From positions 992,001 to 1,056,000 of the forward strand of contig NZ_CP126279.1 of NCBI RefSeq assembly GCF_003234815.2: a stretch of DNA of 64,000 nucleotides. Direction: 5' to 3'. Shown here piece after piece: positions 1 through 9,382 of this stretch. Origin of the DNA: Curtobacterium sp. MCBD17_035 (GTDB taxonomy: Bacteria; Actinomycetota; Actinomycetes; Actinomycetales; Microbacteriaceae). Below the pieces are notes generated by a model. The model made no database searches and was not told the DNA's origin. It saw nothing but the letters and a program-made list of their open reading frames with translations. The position numbers were made by a program, and so were the translations under genes. Position 1 is the stretch's first letter. Every line of letters begins with the position of its first letter.

Positions 1-1386
1 AGCCGCGCGACCGTCGGCGGACGGAGTGCGCCGGTCGCGGTACTCGGGGAACTCGCCGACCGGCTCGTCACGGTGCACGGGCAGTCCGACCAGATCCGCT
101 TGACCTCGGCGACCGCGCAGCGCGCCGCGCTCGACGCCTTCGGCGGCTCGGCACTCCGCGACGCGCTCGCCGCGTACACCACGGCGTACGACCGCTGGCA
201 GCAGCATGCGGGGGACCTCGAGGGCCTGACGCGCGATCGGGAGGAACGCATCCGGGAGGCGGACACGCTGCGGGCCGCGAGCGCGGAGATCGAGGCGGCC
301 GACCCACAACCCGGCGAGGACGTCGAGCTCACGGAACGCGCCGAGCGGCTCGGCAACCTCGAGGAGCTCCGCCTCTCCGCCGGCCTGGCCCACGAGGCGC
401 TCTCGAGCGAGGCGCTCGACGGCACACCCGACGTGGTCGGGCTGGTCGAGGCGGCGCGCCGCGCGGTCGAACGGGTGATCGGCTTCGACGCGGAACTCGC
501 GCCGATCCTCGACCAGCTCACCGACATCGGGTACCAGGTCGGCGAGGCGGCGTCGACGTTGTCGAGCTACCTCGGCTCGCTCGACGGCGATGCCGCGCAC
601 GACCTCGAACTCGTCAACGAGCGACGGGCCGTGCTCGCCGCGCTCGTCCGGAAGTACGGGGACGACGTCGACGACGTCATCGCGTTCGGGCGGCGGGCGT
701 CCGACCGTCTGCTCGAACTCGACGGGGACGACGACCGCATCGTGGCGCTCGAGGCCGCGGTGGAGTCGGACCTCGCCGTGCTCGAGGAGACGGCGACCGC
801 CCTCACCGCCGCACGGACGACCGCGGCCGAGGACCTCGCCGCACGGGTGACCGACGAGCTGGCGTCGCTCGCGATGTCTGGGGCTCGACTCGTCGTCGAG
901 GTGACGGATGCCGGTGAGTACCGGCAGGCCGGACGGGACCAGGTCGCGATCCTGCTGCAGCCGCACTCGGGATCCGACCCGCGGCCGATCGGCCGGGGTG
1001 CGTCCGGCGGCGAGCTGTCCCGCGTGATGCTCGCGATCGAGGTCGTGATGGCCGGCACGACCACCGTGCCGACGTTCGTCTTCGACGAGGTCGACGCCGG
1101 GGTCGGGGGAGCGGCGGCGATCGAGATCGGACGCCGCCTGGCCCGCCTCGCGCGGACGACCCAGGTCGTCGTGGTCACGCACCTCGCGCAGGTGGCGGCC
1201 TTCGCCACGAACCACCTGCGGGTCGTCAAGGACGCCTCGGGTGCCGTCACCTCGAGCAGCGTCCAGCGCCTGCAGGGTGAGGACCGACTGCAGGAGATGG
1301 CGCGGTTGTTGTCCGGACTCGACGAGAGCGAGAGCGGTATCGAGCACGCGCGCGAACTGCTGCAGATGGCGGCGGCGAGCGTCTGA
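1..1386 (+). CDS. recN: DNA repair protein RecN, 3' part
   Basis: RecN is an SMC-like ATPase that acts in double-strand-break repair. The frame is open from base 1 (SRATVGGRSAPVAVLGELAD, then VTVHGQSDQ), so the start lies upstream of the window; the internal GTG at 73 is not the start. Visible parts are the hinge-side coiled coil with many Glu, Arg and Leu residues, the ABC signature region GASGGELSR near base 1000, and the Walker B/switch segment FVFDEVDAGVGG followed by VVVTHLAQVAAF. These are diagnostic of the RecN C-terminal ATPase half. About 461 codons of a protein usually near 560 residues are present. pyrG follows after 177 bases. Confidence 0.95.
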   Translation, partial: SRATVGGRSAPVAVLGELADRLVTVHGQSDQIRLTSATAQRAALDAFGGSALRDALAAYTTAYDRWQQHAGDLEGLTRDREERIREADTLRAASAEIEAADPQPGEDVELTERAERLGNLEELRLSAGLAHEALSSEALDGTPDVVGLVEAARRAVERVIGFDAELAPILDQLTDIGYQVGEAASTLSSYLGSLDGDAAHDLELVNERRAVLAALVRKYGDDVDDVIAFGRRASDRLLELDGDDDRIVALEAAVESDLAVLEETATALTAARTTAAEDLAARVTDELASLAMSGARLVVEVTDAGEYRQAGRDQVAILLQPHSGSDPRPIGRGASGGELSRVMLAIEVVMAGTTTVPTFVFDEVDAGVGGAAAIEIGRRLARLARTTQVVVVTHLAQVAAFATNHLRVVKDASGAVTSSSVQRLQGEDRLQEMARLLSGLDESESGIEHARELLQMAAASV

Positions 1387-1549
1387 GGCGGGCGGCGGTC
1401 GGGCCTCCCGGCATCCTGCGCGCGCCGTGCGGACCGGACGAGCGCTCCGTCGGCGTCGCGTCCTGGGGCGTGGCGCCGCGACACACCCGGACCGCCGCCG
1501 GCACCGCCCGCCGCTCCGGGCGGCATCGACGGGGTGACGCCCCGTGCCA

Positions 1550-1555
1550 TACAAT
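1550..1555 (+). promoter_or_regulatory. -10 box for leaderless pyrG
   Basis: TACAAT, 8 nt before the GTG at 1564. No Shine-Dalgarno sequence lies between, so the transcript probably starts at or next to the start codon. Confidence 0.55.
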
Positions 1556-1563
1556 GGAAGCCC

Positions 1564-3288
1564 GTGGCGGACATCTTCAGCGGCGGTACTCGATCCTCTT
1601 CTCCTGACCAGCCCTCCAAGGTCACGAAGCACATCTTCGTCACCGGTGGCGTGGTCTCCTCGCTCGGCAAGGGCCTCACCGCCGCGAGCCTCGGCAACCT
1701 CCTCACCGCGCGGGGCCTGCGCGTCGTGATGCAGAAGCTCGACCCGTACCTCAACGTCGACCCGGGCACCATGAACCCGTTCCAACACGGCGAGGTCTTC
1801 GTCACCGACGACGGTGCTGAGACGGACCTCGACATCGGCCACTACGAGCGGTTCCTCGACATCAACCTGTCGCAGTCCGCGAACGTCACGACGGGGCAGG
1901 TCTACTCGTCGGTCATCGCCAAGGAGCGCCGGGGCGAGTACCTCGGCGACACGGTGCAGGTGATCCCGCACATCACGGACGAGATCAAGCGCCGGATGCG
2001 GGAGCAGGCGAGCAACGACCCGCAGCCCGACGTGATCATCACGGAGGTCGGTGGCACCGTCGGCGACATCGAGTCGCAGCCGTTCATCGAGTCGGCCCGC
2101 CAGGTGCGACACGAGCTCGGGCGGGCGAACGTGTTCTTCGTGCACGTCTCCCTCGTGCCCTTCATGAACGCCTCGGGCGAGCAGAAGACGAAGCCGACGC
2201 AGCACTCCGTCGCCGCGCTGCGCTCGATCGGGATCCAGCCCGATGCGCTCGTGCTCCGCTCGGACCGCCCCGTGTCGGACTCGAACAAGCGGAAGATCGC
2301 GCTCATGTGCGACGTCGACGAGGGCGCGGTCGTGAACGCGGTGGACGTGCCGTCGATCTACGACATCCCGACGATGCTGCACAACCAGGGCCTCGACGCG
2401 TACATCATCGACGCGCTCGGGCTGTCCGCGGGCCCGGTCGACTGGTCGAGCTGGAACGAGGTGCTCCGCGCGGTGCACGAGCCGAAGCGCGAGGTCACCA
2501 TCGGACTGGTCGGCAAGTACATCGACCTGCCGGACGCCTACCTGTCCGTCACCGAGGCGTTGCGAGCCGGCGGCTTCGCGCACAACACCAAGGTGCTGCT
2601 GAAGTGGGTCGTGTCGGACGAGTGCCAGACGCCCGAGGGTGCGGCGAAGCACCTGGGTGACGTCGACGGCATCTGTGTGCCGGGCGGTTTCGGCGTCCGC
2701 GGGATCGAGGGCAAGCTCGGTGCGCTGCGGTTCGCCCGCGAGAACGGGATCCCGACCCTCGGTCTGTGCCTCGGTCTGCAGTGCATGGTCATCGAGTACG
2801 CGCGCAACGAGGCGGGTCTGCCGCACGCGTCGTCGTCCGAGTTCGATCCGGAGACGCCGTTCCCCGTGATCGCCACCATGGCCGAGCAGGTCGACATCAT
2901 CGCCGGCGGCGACCTCGGCGGGACGATGCGGCTCGGCCTGTACCCGGCCGAGCTCGGCGAGGGCACGCTCGCCCGCGACCTGTACGCCGCGGCGGAGGCA
3001 TCCGAGCGACACCGTCACCGCTACGAGGTGAACAACAAGTACCGCGACCAGATCGCCGACGCCGGTCTCGTGTTCTCGGGGACGTCGCCCGACGGCACGC
3101 TGGTCGAGTACGTGGAGCTCGACCGGTCGGTGCACCCCTTCTACATCGGCACCCAGGCGCACCCGGAGCTGCGGTCGCGGCCGAACCACGCGCACCCGCT
3201 CTTCGCCGGCCTCGTCGCCGCGGCGCTGGACCGTCAGGAGGCCTCGCGACTGTTCGAGGTGCAGGAGCCGGAGACCGAGTCCGTCTGA
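1564..3288 (+). CDS. pyrG: CTP synthase
   Basis: Makes CTP from UTP, ATP and glutamine, the last step of pyrimidine nucleotide synthesis. The N-terminal amidoligase domain opens with [16 protein letters not shown] from residue 22. The C-terminal glutaminase domain has the nucleophile Cys402 (LGLCLGLQ) and the His533/Glu535 pair ([10 protein letters not shown]). I chose GTG 1564 (574 aa) because TACAAT lies 8 nt upstream and no ribosome-binding site is visible; an in-frame GTG at 1534 would add 10 residues and lies upstream of that promoter box. The roughly 20 residues before the conserved domain ([18 protein letters not shown]) form a short polar extension. A strong hairpin follows the stop. 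Confidence 0.97.
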   Translation: MADIFSGGTRSSSPDQPSKVTKHIFVTGGVVSSLGKGLTAASLGNLLTARGLRVVMQKLDPYLNVDPGTMNPFQHGEVFVTDDGAETDLDIGHYERFLDINLSQSANVTTGQVYSSVIAKERRGEYLGDTVQVIPHITDEIKRRMREQASNDPQPDVIITEVGGTVGDIESQPFIESARQVRHELGRANVFFVHVSLVPFMNASGEQKTKPTQHSVAALRSIGIQPDALVLRSDRPVSDSNKRKIALMCDVDEGAVVNAVDVPSIYDIPTMLHNQGLDAYIIDALGLSAGPVDWSSWNEVLRAVHEPKREVTIGLVGKYIDLPDAYLSVTEALRAGGFAHNTKVLLKWVVSDECQTPEGAAKHLGDVDGICVPGGFGVRGIEGKLGALRFARENGIPTLGLCLGLQCMVIEYARNEAGLPHASSSEFDPETPFPVIATMAEQVDIIAGGDLGGTMRLGLYPAELGEGTLARDLYAAAEASERHRHRYEVNNKYRDQIADAGLVFSGTSPDGTLVEYVELDRSVHPFYIGTQAHPELRSRPNHAHPLFAGLVAAALDRQEASRLFEVQEPETESV

Positions 3289-3302
3289 CCACCGGCGACG
3301 CG

Positions 3303-3342
3303 GACGGGAGGGACGGTGCCGGTCGGTACCGTCCCTCCCGTC
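3303..3342 (+). terminator. Hairpin terminator after pyrG
   Basis: A perfect 15-bp stem (3303-3317 with 3328-3342) with a 10-nt loop. There is no clear T run, as is common in GC-rich actinobacteria. The GGGAGGGACGG core recurs at 37779. Confidence 0.7.
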
Positions 3343-3434
3343 GTCCGTCCTCCCCATGTCCGCGTCGCGCTGCGCCGTCCACTGCCGCCCCGGCGGTCGA
3401 GTGTCGTCGTCGCCGCGAGGTGCAGGATAGATGC

Positions 3435-4040
3435 GTGACCGAGACCGCGACGAACGACCCCGAACCCACGCCCGCTGAGACCCCGCTCGCCGACGAGCAC
3501 CTGGAACCACCGCTCAAGGCGTCCGAGGTCGTGTACGAAGGCGCCGTCTGGGACATCCGGAAGGACACGGTCGACTACAACGGCGAGGACATGGTGCGCG
3601 AGTACATCGCGCACACCGGCGCCGTCGCCGTCTACGCCGAGGACGACGAAGGCCGGGTCCTCGTCATCCAGCAGTACCGGCACCCGATCCGCAAGCGGGA
3701 CTGGGAGCTGCCCGCCGGGCTGCTCGACCAGCAGGGGGAGGACCCGCTCGACGCCGCGAAGCGCGAACTCGGCGAGGAAGCCGATCTCGAGGCCGACGAC
3801 TGGTCCGAACTGCTCCGCTTCACCCCCTCGCCGGGCGGCAGCGACGAGGTGATCATCGTCTACCGTGCCCGCGGCGTCCGTGCCAAGGACGAGGCGTTCG
3901 AGCGCTCCTTCGAGGAGGCCGACATCGTGAAGCGGTGGGTGCCGCGCGAGGACGTCGTGCAGGGCGTGCTCGGCGGCCGGCTCGGCAACGCGATCCTGTC
4001 CCTGGCGGCGCTCGCCGTGGACCGGGTCGAGTCCCGCTGA
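3435..4040 (+). CDS. NUDIX hydrolase, probable ADP-ribose pyrophosphatase
   Basis: A 201-residue cytoplasmic NUDIX protein that probably hydrolyses ADP-ribose to AMP and ribose-5-phosphate. It shows VLVIQQYRHPIRKRDWELPA and then a Nudix box AGLLDQQGEDPLDAAKREL ending EEADL. From memory, the extra residue at the start of the box and the overall pattern match the mycobacterial ADP-ribose pyrophosphatase Rv1700. The usual Gly after the EE pair is Asp here. The GTG start at 3435 is preceded by a weak CAGGAT box 6 nt away and no Shine-Dalgarno. An acidic, Pro/Glu-rich 30-residue N-terminus precedes the domain. Confidence 0.88.
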   Translation: MTETATNDPEPTPAETPLADEHLEPPLKASEVVYEGAVWDIRKDTVDYNGEDMVREYIAHTGAVAVYAEDDEGRVLVIQQYRHPIRKRDWELPAGLLDQQGEDPLDAAKRELGEEADLEADDWSELLRFTPSPGGSDEVIIVYRARGVRAKDEAFERSFEEADIVKRWVPREDVVQGVLGGRLGNAILSLAALAVDRVESR

Positions 4041-4141
4041 CGCCGAGGGCCGAGCCGGGATCGCGGGGCCCGGGCCACGTCGCAGGCCCGCTCGACCTCG
4101 CGGGCTGGGTCCCCGTCCCGCGGACCGGGACCTCGGTCGCC

Positions 4142-4147
4142 TAGCCT
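4142..4147 (+). promoter_or_regulatory. -10 box for leaderless xerD
   Basis: TAGCCT, 7 nt before the GTG at 4155; no Shine-Dalgarno between. Confidence 0.5.
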
Positions 4148-4154
4148 GGATGCC

Positions 4155-5162
4155 GTGACGACGTACGACGCTGCCGTGGGCAGCTACCTGCGCCACGTCG
4201 CCGTGGAGCGGGGACTGTCCGAGCACACGCTCGCGGCGTACCGACGAGACCTGACGGCCTTCGGACAGTGGCTGGAGTCGGACCCCGACGGGGCGGTCGT
4301 GGTCGAGGACGTCCGACGTCTCACCAAGTCGCACGTGTCCGACTTCGTCACCTCCCTGGCCACCCGGCCCGAGGGACCGCTCGCGCCCCGGAGCATCGCC
4401 CGGATGCTGTCGTCGATCCGGTCGTTCTCGGCGTTCACCGCTGCGGAGGGCGTCCTGCCCGCGGATCCCGCCGCGTCCGTGCGACCTCCGAAGTCCCCCA
4501 TGCGACTGCCGAAGGCGATCACGATCGACCAGATGGGCGCACTCCTCGCCGCCGTCGACGGAGACGATCCCGTGCAGCTCCGCGATCGCGCGTTGCTCGA
4601 ACTCCTGTACGCGACGGGGGCCCGGATCTCCGAGGCGGTCGGCCTCAGCGTCGACGACGTCACGGCCCTGCCGCCCGACGATGACGACGAGGACGGGGAC
4701 GAGTCGGAGATCGCCGTGGTCCGCGTCACCGGCAAGGGCAACAAGCAGCGGATCGTGCCGCTCGGCAGCTACGCGCGAGCCGCCATCGACGCCTACCTGG
4801 TCCGGGCCCGGCCGGTGTTCGCCGCGCGCGGCACGGCGACCCCCGCGCTGTTCCTCGGTGTCCGCGGGGCGCGCATGTCCCGGCAGAGCGCATGGCTGGT
4901 GATCCAGGCCGCTGCCGAACGCGCCCACCTGACCGCGCACGTCTCGCCCCACACGTTCCGGCACTCGTTCGCGACGCACCTGCTCGAAGGCGGAGCCGAC
5001 GTCCGGGTCGTGCAGGAGCTGCTCGGCCACGCGTCCGTGGCGACCACGCAGATCTACACGCTCGTGACCGCCGACATGCTCCACGACGTCTACGTCACGA
5101 GCCACCCGCGGGCGCGACGACCGACCCGTGCAGGTGTGCGCACCGGCGGTACCCGGGCCTGA
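4155..5162 (+). CDS. xerD: Site-specific tyrosine recombinase XerD
   Basis: Tyrosine recombinase that resolves chromosome dimers at dif with XerC. The N-terminal SAM-like core-binding domain covers about residues 1-110. The catalytic residues are visible: Arg157 ([10 protein letters not shown]), His266-x-x-Arg269 (HTFRH), a later GH (LLGHASV) and the nucleophile Tyr301 (QIYTLVT). The 335-residue length exceeds the usual 300 or so because of an acidic stretch ([13 protein letters not shown], about residues 174-187) between the first catalytic beta strands and a basic C-terminal tail. The position before parA-scpA-scpB is the conserved actinobacterial arrangement. Confidence 0.95.
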   Translation: MTTYDAAVGSYLRHVAVERGLSEHTLAAYRRDLTAFGQWLESDPDGAVVVEDVRRLTKSHVSDFVTSLATRPEGPLAPRSIARMLSSIRSFSAFTAAEGVLPADPAASVRPPKSPMRLPKAITIDQMGALLAAVDGDDPVQLRDRALLELLYATGARISEAVGLSVDDVTALPPDDDDEDGDESEIAVVRVTGKGNKQRIVPLGSYARAAIDAYLVRARPVFAARGTATPALFLGVRGARMSRQSAWLVIQAAAERAHLTAHVSPHTFRHSFATHLLEGGADVRVVQELLGHASVATTQIYTLVTADMLHDVYVTSHPRARRPTRAGVRTGGTRA

Positions 5163-5236
5163 TCGGGCACGCGTCGCCGAGCGTGCGGCGCGGGGCGGCG
5201 TGGGGTGCGCCTCCCGGCCGCGTCGTCGGCCGCCGC

Positions 5237-5242
5237 TACGAT
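5237..5242 (+). promoter_or_regulatory. -10 box for leaderless parA operon
   Basis: TACGAT, 6 nt before the GTG at 5249; it probably drives parA-scpA-scpB-rluB, which overlap each other. Confidence 0.6.
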
Positions 5243-5248
5243 TGCAGC

Positions 5249-6112
5249 GTGCCCACGAACCCGACGACCCAGCCCGCGATCGGTCCGACCGGGCGACCCG
5301 TTCGGACGTTCCCCGTGCCCGAAGAACTCGACGGCCACGGGCCCGCCCGCATCATCACCCTGTGCAACCAGAAGGGCGGCGTCGGCAAGACGACGACCTC
5401 GATCAACCTCGGCGCAGCGCTCGCCGAGTACGGACGCCGCGTGCTCGCGGTCGACTTCGATCCGCAGGGTGCGCTGTCGGCGGGACTCGGTGTCCGCACG
5501 CACGACGTCCCCACCGTCTACGACCTGCTCATCGGCACGGTGAAGGACCCCAACACGATCATCCAGGGCACGGGGACGCCCGGGCTCGACGTCATCCCCG
5601 CGAACATCGACCTGTCCGCAGCCGAGGTCCACCTGGTCAGCGAAGTCGCTCGCGAGCAGATCCTCGCCGGGGTCCTGCGGAAGGTCTCGCGCGACTACGA
5701 CGTCATCCTCGTCGACTGCCAGCCCTCGCTCGGACTGCTCACCGTCAACGCCCTCACGGCCGCGCACGGCGTGCTCATCCCACTCGAGTGCGAGTTCTTC
5801 GCGCTGCGCGGGGTGGCGCTGCTCATCGAGACCATCGACAAGGTGCGCGACCGGCTCAACCCGGCGCTCATGCTCGACGGCATCCTCGCCACCATGTATG
5901 ACTCCCGGACGCTGCACTCGCGCGAGGTCATGGAGCGGGTCGTCGACGCGTTCGGCGACAAGGTGTTCGAGACCGTCATCGGGCGCACCGTGAAGTTCCC
6001 CGACGCCACGGTCTCCGCGCGACCGATCACCCAGACCGCGCCCGACCACCCCGCCGCGGCTGCGTACCGGGCGCTCGCGCGGGAACTCGTCTTCCGTGGC
6101 GCCGTCGCCTGA
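5249..6112 (+). CDS. ParA/Soj-family ATPase
   Basis: Walker-type ATPase of the ParA family, 287 aa. A polar 30-residue N-terminus is followed by IITLCNQKGGVGKTTTSIN, which contains the deviant Walker A motif, then AVDFDPQGALS (Walker A') and ILVDCQPSLG (Walker B). It sits directly before scpA and overlaps it by 17 bases. This is the ParA paralogue usually found beside the condensin genes in actinobacteria, not the parAB pair at the origin: there is no parB and no parS-like site here. Its role in chromosome organisation is inferred from context. The start is set by the TACGAT box just upstream. Confidence 0.9.
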   Translation: MPTNPTTQPAIGPTGRPVRTFPVPEELDGHGPARIITLCNQKGGVGKTTTSINLGAALAEYGRRVLAVDFDPQGALSAGLGVRTHDVPTVYDLLIGTVKDPNTIIQGTGTPGLDVIPANIDLSAAEVHLVSEVAREQILAGVLRKVSRDYDVILVDCQPSLGLLTVNALTAAHGVLIPLECEFFALRGVALLIETIDKVRDRLNPALMLDGILATMYDSRTLHSREVMERVVDAFGDKVFETVIGRTVKFPDATVSARPITQTAPDHPAAAAYRALARELVFRGAVA

Positions 6113-6950
6113 CCCGACGCGGACGGCACCGGAGGCCCTGACCGCGTCGGCCACCGAGACCGACGGGCGCCCGGGGTTCCGGGTGACGCTGGCGAACTTC
6201 GACGGGCCGTTCGACCTGCTCCTGTCGCTCATCACCAAGCGTGAACTCGACATCACCGAGGTCGCGCTCAGCGCCGTGACCACCGAGTTCATCGCATACG
6301 TGCGGGCGGCCGAGAGCGCTGAGGAGCTCGACGAGGCGAGCGAGTTCCTGGTCGTCGCCGCCACCCTGCTCGACCTGAAGATCGCGGGGCTGCTGCCACA
6401 GGGCGAACTCGTCGACGCCGAGGACGTCGCCCTGCTCGAAGCACGCGACCTGCTGTTCGCGCGGCTGCTGCAGTACCGGGCGTTCAAGCAGGCCGCGCAC
6501 TGGTTCGGGGCGCAGTGGGACACCGAGGTGCGCCGGCACGTCCGGTCCGTGCGGCTGGAGGAGCGGTTCCGGGCTCGGACCCCGGAGCTCGTCTGGACAC
6601 TGTCCGTACAGGACTTCGCGGCGCTCGCGGCCGTCGCACTCGCCCCGCGGGCGATCCCGACGGTGGGGCTCGACCACCTCCACGCGCCGCTCGTCAGCAT
6701 CCGCGAGCAGGCCGCGATCGTCGTGTCGATGCTCCGCAACGGCGGCGAGGTGACGTTCCGGCAACTGATCGCCGGCGTGACCGAGACGGGTATCGTGGTG
6801 GCTCGCTTCCTGGCGATCCTCGAGTTGTACCGGAACGCCTCCATCGCGTTCGAACAGCTCGAGCCCCTCGGGGAGCTCACCATCCGCTGGACCGCGGACC
6901 ACTGGTCCGACGAGAGCCTCGCCAACTTGGGAGCCGACTATGACGGATGA
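6096..6950 (+). CDS. scpA: Segregation and condensation protein A
   Basis: Kleisin subunit of the SMC-ScpAB condensin, which bridges the SMC heads and helps compact and segregate the chromosome. The hallmark FRVTLANFDGPFDLLLSLI is near residue 28, followed by KRELDITEVALSAVTTEFI and a helical middle; the C-terminal winged-helix end (GGEVTFRQLIAGV...VARFLAILELYR) is complete. Length 284 aa. The GTG start overlaps the parA end, and scpB starts inside the scpA end, so the three are translationally coupled. Confidence 0.95.
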   Translation: MAPSPDPTRTAPEALTASATETDGRPGFRVTLANFDGPFDLLLSLITKRELDITEVALSAVTTEFIAYVRAAESAEELDEASEFLVVAATLLDLKIAGLLPQGELVDAEDVALLEARDLLFARLLQYRAFKQAAHWFGAQWDTEVRRHVRSVRLEERFRARTPELVWTLSVQDFAALAAVALAPRAIPTVGLDHLHAPLVSIREQAAIVVSMLRNGGEVTFRQLIAGVTETGIVVARFLAILELYRNASIAFEQLEPLGELTIRWTADHWSDESLANLGADYDG

Positions 6951-7656
6951 CAGCAGCGGCGGTCGTGCCGGCGGCTCCGACGAGCCCGGCGGCGCCGACG
7001 AGATCGCCGAGGCCCGCTTCGCCGAGCAGGAGCTTCGTGACGGCGAGGCAGTGGACGCCGCGAACGGCGCCGATGATGCTCGGAGTGGCGCGGCAGGCCT
7101 CGACGTGCCGATCGACCGTCAGATCGAGGCGATCCTGATGATCGCGGACGAACCCCAGACCCCGATCGCGCTCGCGACCGCGGTCGGCGCGCCCGTGCCC
7201 GCGGTCCGGCAGGCCATCGAGCGCCTCGTCCATGACTTCGACGGGGCGGACGGCGGGGTCCGCCGGGGGTTCGAACTCCGTGAGGTCGGCGGCGGTTGGC
7301 GCTTCTACGTCCGGTCCGAACTCGACCCGGTGGTGGAGCAGTTCGTGCGCGCCGAACGTCCCGCCCGTCTCTCGCAAGCAGCGCTGGAGACCCTGGCGGT
7401 CGTCGCCTACAAGCAACCGATCACACGAGCTCAGATCGCGTCGATCCGCGCCGTGAACGTGGACGGCGTCGTTCGGACCCTCGTGGCTCGCGGACTCATC
7501 GCGGAGTCCTTCACCGACAGCGAGACCGGCGCGATCAACTACGTGACCACGGACCTGCTGCTCACCCAGCTCGGGATCAACACGCTCGAGGAGCTGCCGC
7601 TCATCTCGCCGCTCCTCGAGGACGGCACGGAAGGATTCGCCGATGGCCGCGCATGA
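6940..7656 (+). CDS. scpB: Segregation and condensation protein B
   Basis: Partner of ScpA in the SMC condensin complex, 238 aa. After an acidic, low-complexity 55-residue N-terminus come the tandem winged-helix domains: IDRQIEAILMIADEP...IALATAVGAPVPAVRQAIERL and LSQAALETLAVVAYKQPITRAQIASIRAVNVDGVVRTLV, the latter being the strongly conserved ScpB block. ATG 6940 overlaps scpA by 11 bases, and the rluB ATG lies 14 bases inside the end of scpB. Confidence 0.95.
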   Translation: MTDDSSGGRAGGSDEPGGADEIAEARFAEQELRDGEAVDAANGADDARSGAAGLDVPIDRQIEAILMIADEPQTPIALATAVGAPVPAVRQAIERLVHDFDGADGGVRRGFELREVGGGWRFYVRSELDPVVEQFVRAERPARLSQAALETLAVVAYKQPITRAQIASIRAVNVDGVVRTLVARGLIAESFTDSETGAINYVTTDLLLTQLGINTLEELPLISPLLEDGTEGFADGRA

Positions 7657-9259
7657 CGACGACCGGGACCCGAGGGGGCGGGATCGGTCCGACCGATCGA
7701 GGCCGGACCGGAACGGGCACGGCCGCGCTCGTCCCGGTGCCGGAGGCGCTGATCGTGGTCGTCCGGATCGAGACGGTCCGGATCGCGGCCGTCCCGATCG
7801 CGGCCGGCCGTACGGCGACCGTGGGCGCGGTGACGGCGCCCGAGGTGACCGGCCGAACGACGGTCGGCCGTACGGCGACCGTGGTCGCGGCGACAGCGCC
7901 CGTGGCGACCGGCCGTACGGCCAACATCCGTCCCGCGACCGTCCGACGGGAGGCTTCGGTTCACGCGGCGAGGGTCGCCGTGGCGGCGGCCCCGAGCGAC
8001 GTCGGGACGACCAGAGCGACCGTTCGGGTGTTCCGCGGGACGGGTTCCGTGGCGGGCGACACGGCGGGGACGACTCTCGGCCGCGAGCCGGGCGTGACGA
8101 TCGCCGACAGGACGACCGGGGTGGCCGCGAGCGGGACCCCCGGGCCGGCCGCGAGCGGGACCCCCGGGGCGGCCGCGGGCGGGACCCCCGGGGCGACGCG
8201 CAGCGGTCCGACCCCGCGGACTCCCGGGTGTGGCACAACGGTCGTCGGTACGTCGGCGGCACCGCGAACCCGCGGAACCAGCGCCGTGACGACGACGGAC
8301 GACCGGGGCGCCGCACTCCCGCCGCCCGGCCGGACACCAACCCGCTCCGGCCCGGTGCCGTGGATGAACGAGGGCTCCCGCTCGAGGGGACGCCAGAGCG
8401 CCCCATCATCCCCGAGTGGGATGACGCGACCGGCTCGGGAACCGGGCGTGGAGGTCCGGATGGGGCGGGCCTCCCGGCCGGCGATCTGCCCCAGGGAGAG
8501 CGCCTGCAGAAGGTGATCGCGGCAGCGGGGATCGCGAGTCGGCGGGTGGCCGAGAACCTCATCGCCGAGGGACGCGTCACGGTCAACGGCGAGGTCGTCG
8601 ATGCTCTCGGCCGACGCGTGGACCCCGAGCACGACGAGATCGCCGTCGACGGTCTCGCGGTGCAGGTGGACGCCTCGCGTCGATACGTGATGCTCAACAA
8701 ACCGACGGGCGTCGTCTCGAGCATGCACGACGAGCACGGACGGCCCGACCTGTCGCAGTACGCCGACCGGTACGACGAGCGACTGTTCAACGTCGGGCGG
8801 CTCGATGCCGAGACCTCGGGCCTCCTGATCCTCACGAACGACGGCGCGCTCGCGCACGTCCTCGCCCACCCGTCGTTCGGCGTGACCAAGACCTACATCG
8901 CGAAGGTCGAGGGCGGCGTCACGCCCGCGACGATCCAGCGCCTCATCGACGGTGTCGAACTCGAGGACGGTCCGATCGCGGCGGACAAGGCGCGGTTGCT
9001 CGAGAACGCGCGCGGGTCCTCCCTGGTCGAGATCACGTTGCACTCCGGACGGAACCGGATCGTGCGTCGCATGCTCGACGCGGTCGGTCACCCGGTCGAG
9101 GAGCTCGTGCGTCGGTCGTTCGGGCCGCTCCACCTCGGCACGCTCGGCGTGGGCCGGCAGCGTGCGTTGACGGCGCAGGAGCTCGGAGCGCTGCTCACCA
9201 TCGCGCGACGGCATCGGAACCGTGGATCGGACCGCGTGGAGCGGGACCCGGAGGACTGA
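7643..9259 (+). CDS. rluB: RluB-type 23S rRNA pseudouridine synthase with long disordered N-terminus
   Basis: Isomerises a specific uridine of 23S rRNA to pseudouridine. The recognisable protein starts at about residue 283 with an S4 RNA-binding domain (LQKVIAAAGIASRRVAENLI) and continues with the RsuA/RluB catalytic domain, whose GRLDAETSGLLILTNDG motif near residue 386 holds the catalytic Asp. The first 280 or so residues are very rich in Arg, Asp and Gly, with repeated PYGDRGRGD and GRERDPRAG-like units and no predicted fold. Actinobacterial RluB proteins often have such tails, but this one is long. The start ATG overlaps scpB. Confidence 0.9.
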   Translation: MAAHDDDRDPRGRDRSDRSRPDRNGHGRARPGAGGADRGRPDRDGPDRGRPDRGRPYGDRGRGDGARGDRPNDGRPYGDRGRGDSARGDRPYGQHPSRDRPTGGFGSRGEGRRGGGPERRRDDQSDRSGVPRDGFRGGRHGGDDSRPRAGRDDRRQDDRGGRERDPRAGRERDPRGGRGRDPRGDAQRSDPADSRVWHNGRRYVGGTANPRNQRRDDDGRPGRRTPAARPDTNPLRPGAVDERGLPLEGTPERPIIPEWDDATGSGTGRGGPDGAGLPAGDLPQGERLQKVIAAAGIASRRVAENLIAEGRVTVNGEVVDALGRRVDPEHDEIAVDGLAVQVDASRRYVMLNKPTGVVSSMHDEHGRPDLSQYADRYDERLFNVGRLDAETSGLLILTNDGALAHVLAHPSFGVTKTYIAKVEGGVTPATIQRLIDGVELEDGPIAADKARLLENARGSSLVEITLHSGRNRIVRRMLDAVGHPVEELVRRSFGPLHLGTLGVGRQRALTAQELGALLTIARRHRNRGSDRVERDPED

Positions 9260-9382
9260 CGCGCTGCGGCCACGACGAGCCGTCGCGTCGGGCATCGGTA
9301 GGCTCGGGTGGTGCCCGCGGTACCGGGGCGCCCCGAGCGCCGTCGTCCTCGGGCCCCTGCGTGTGATGGAGAGGACACGACC

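Noticed and set aside
2766..3434. Upstream extension of the NUDIX reading frame through the pyrG end
   Set aside because: The frame is open only because of composition; the conserved NUDIX protein begins at 3435, after the pyrG terminator.
5249..6112. Chromosome origin or partition locus because of parA
   Set aside because: There is no parB, no parS-like palindrome, and no dnaA or gidB nearby; the gene is the scp-linked paralogue.
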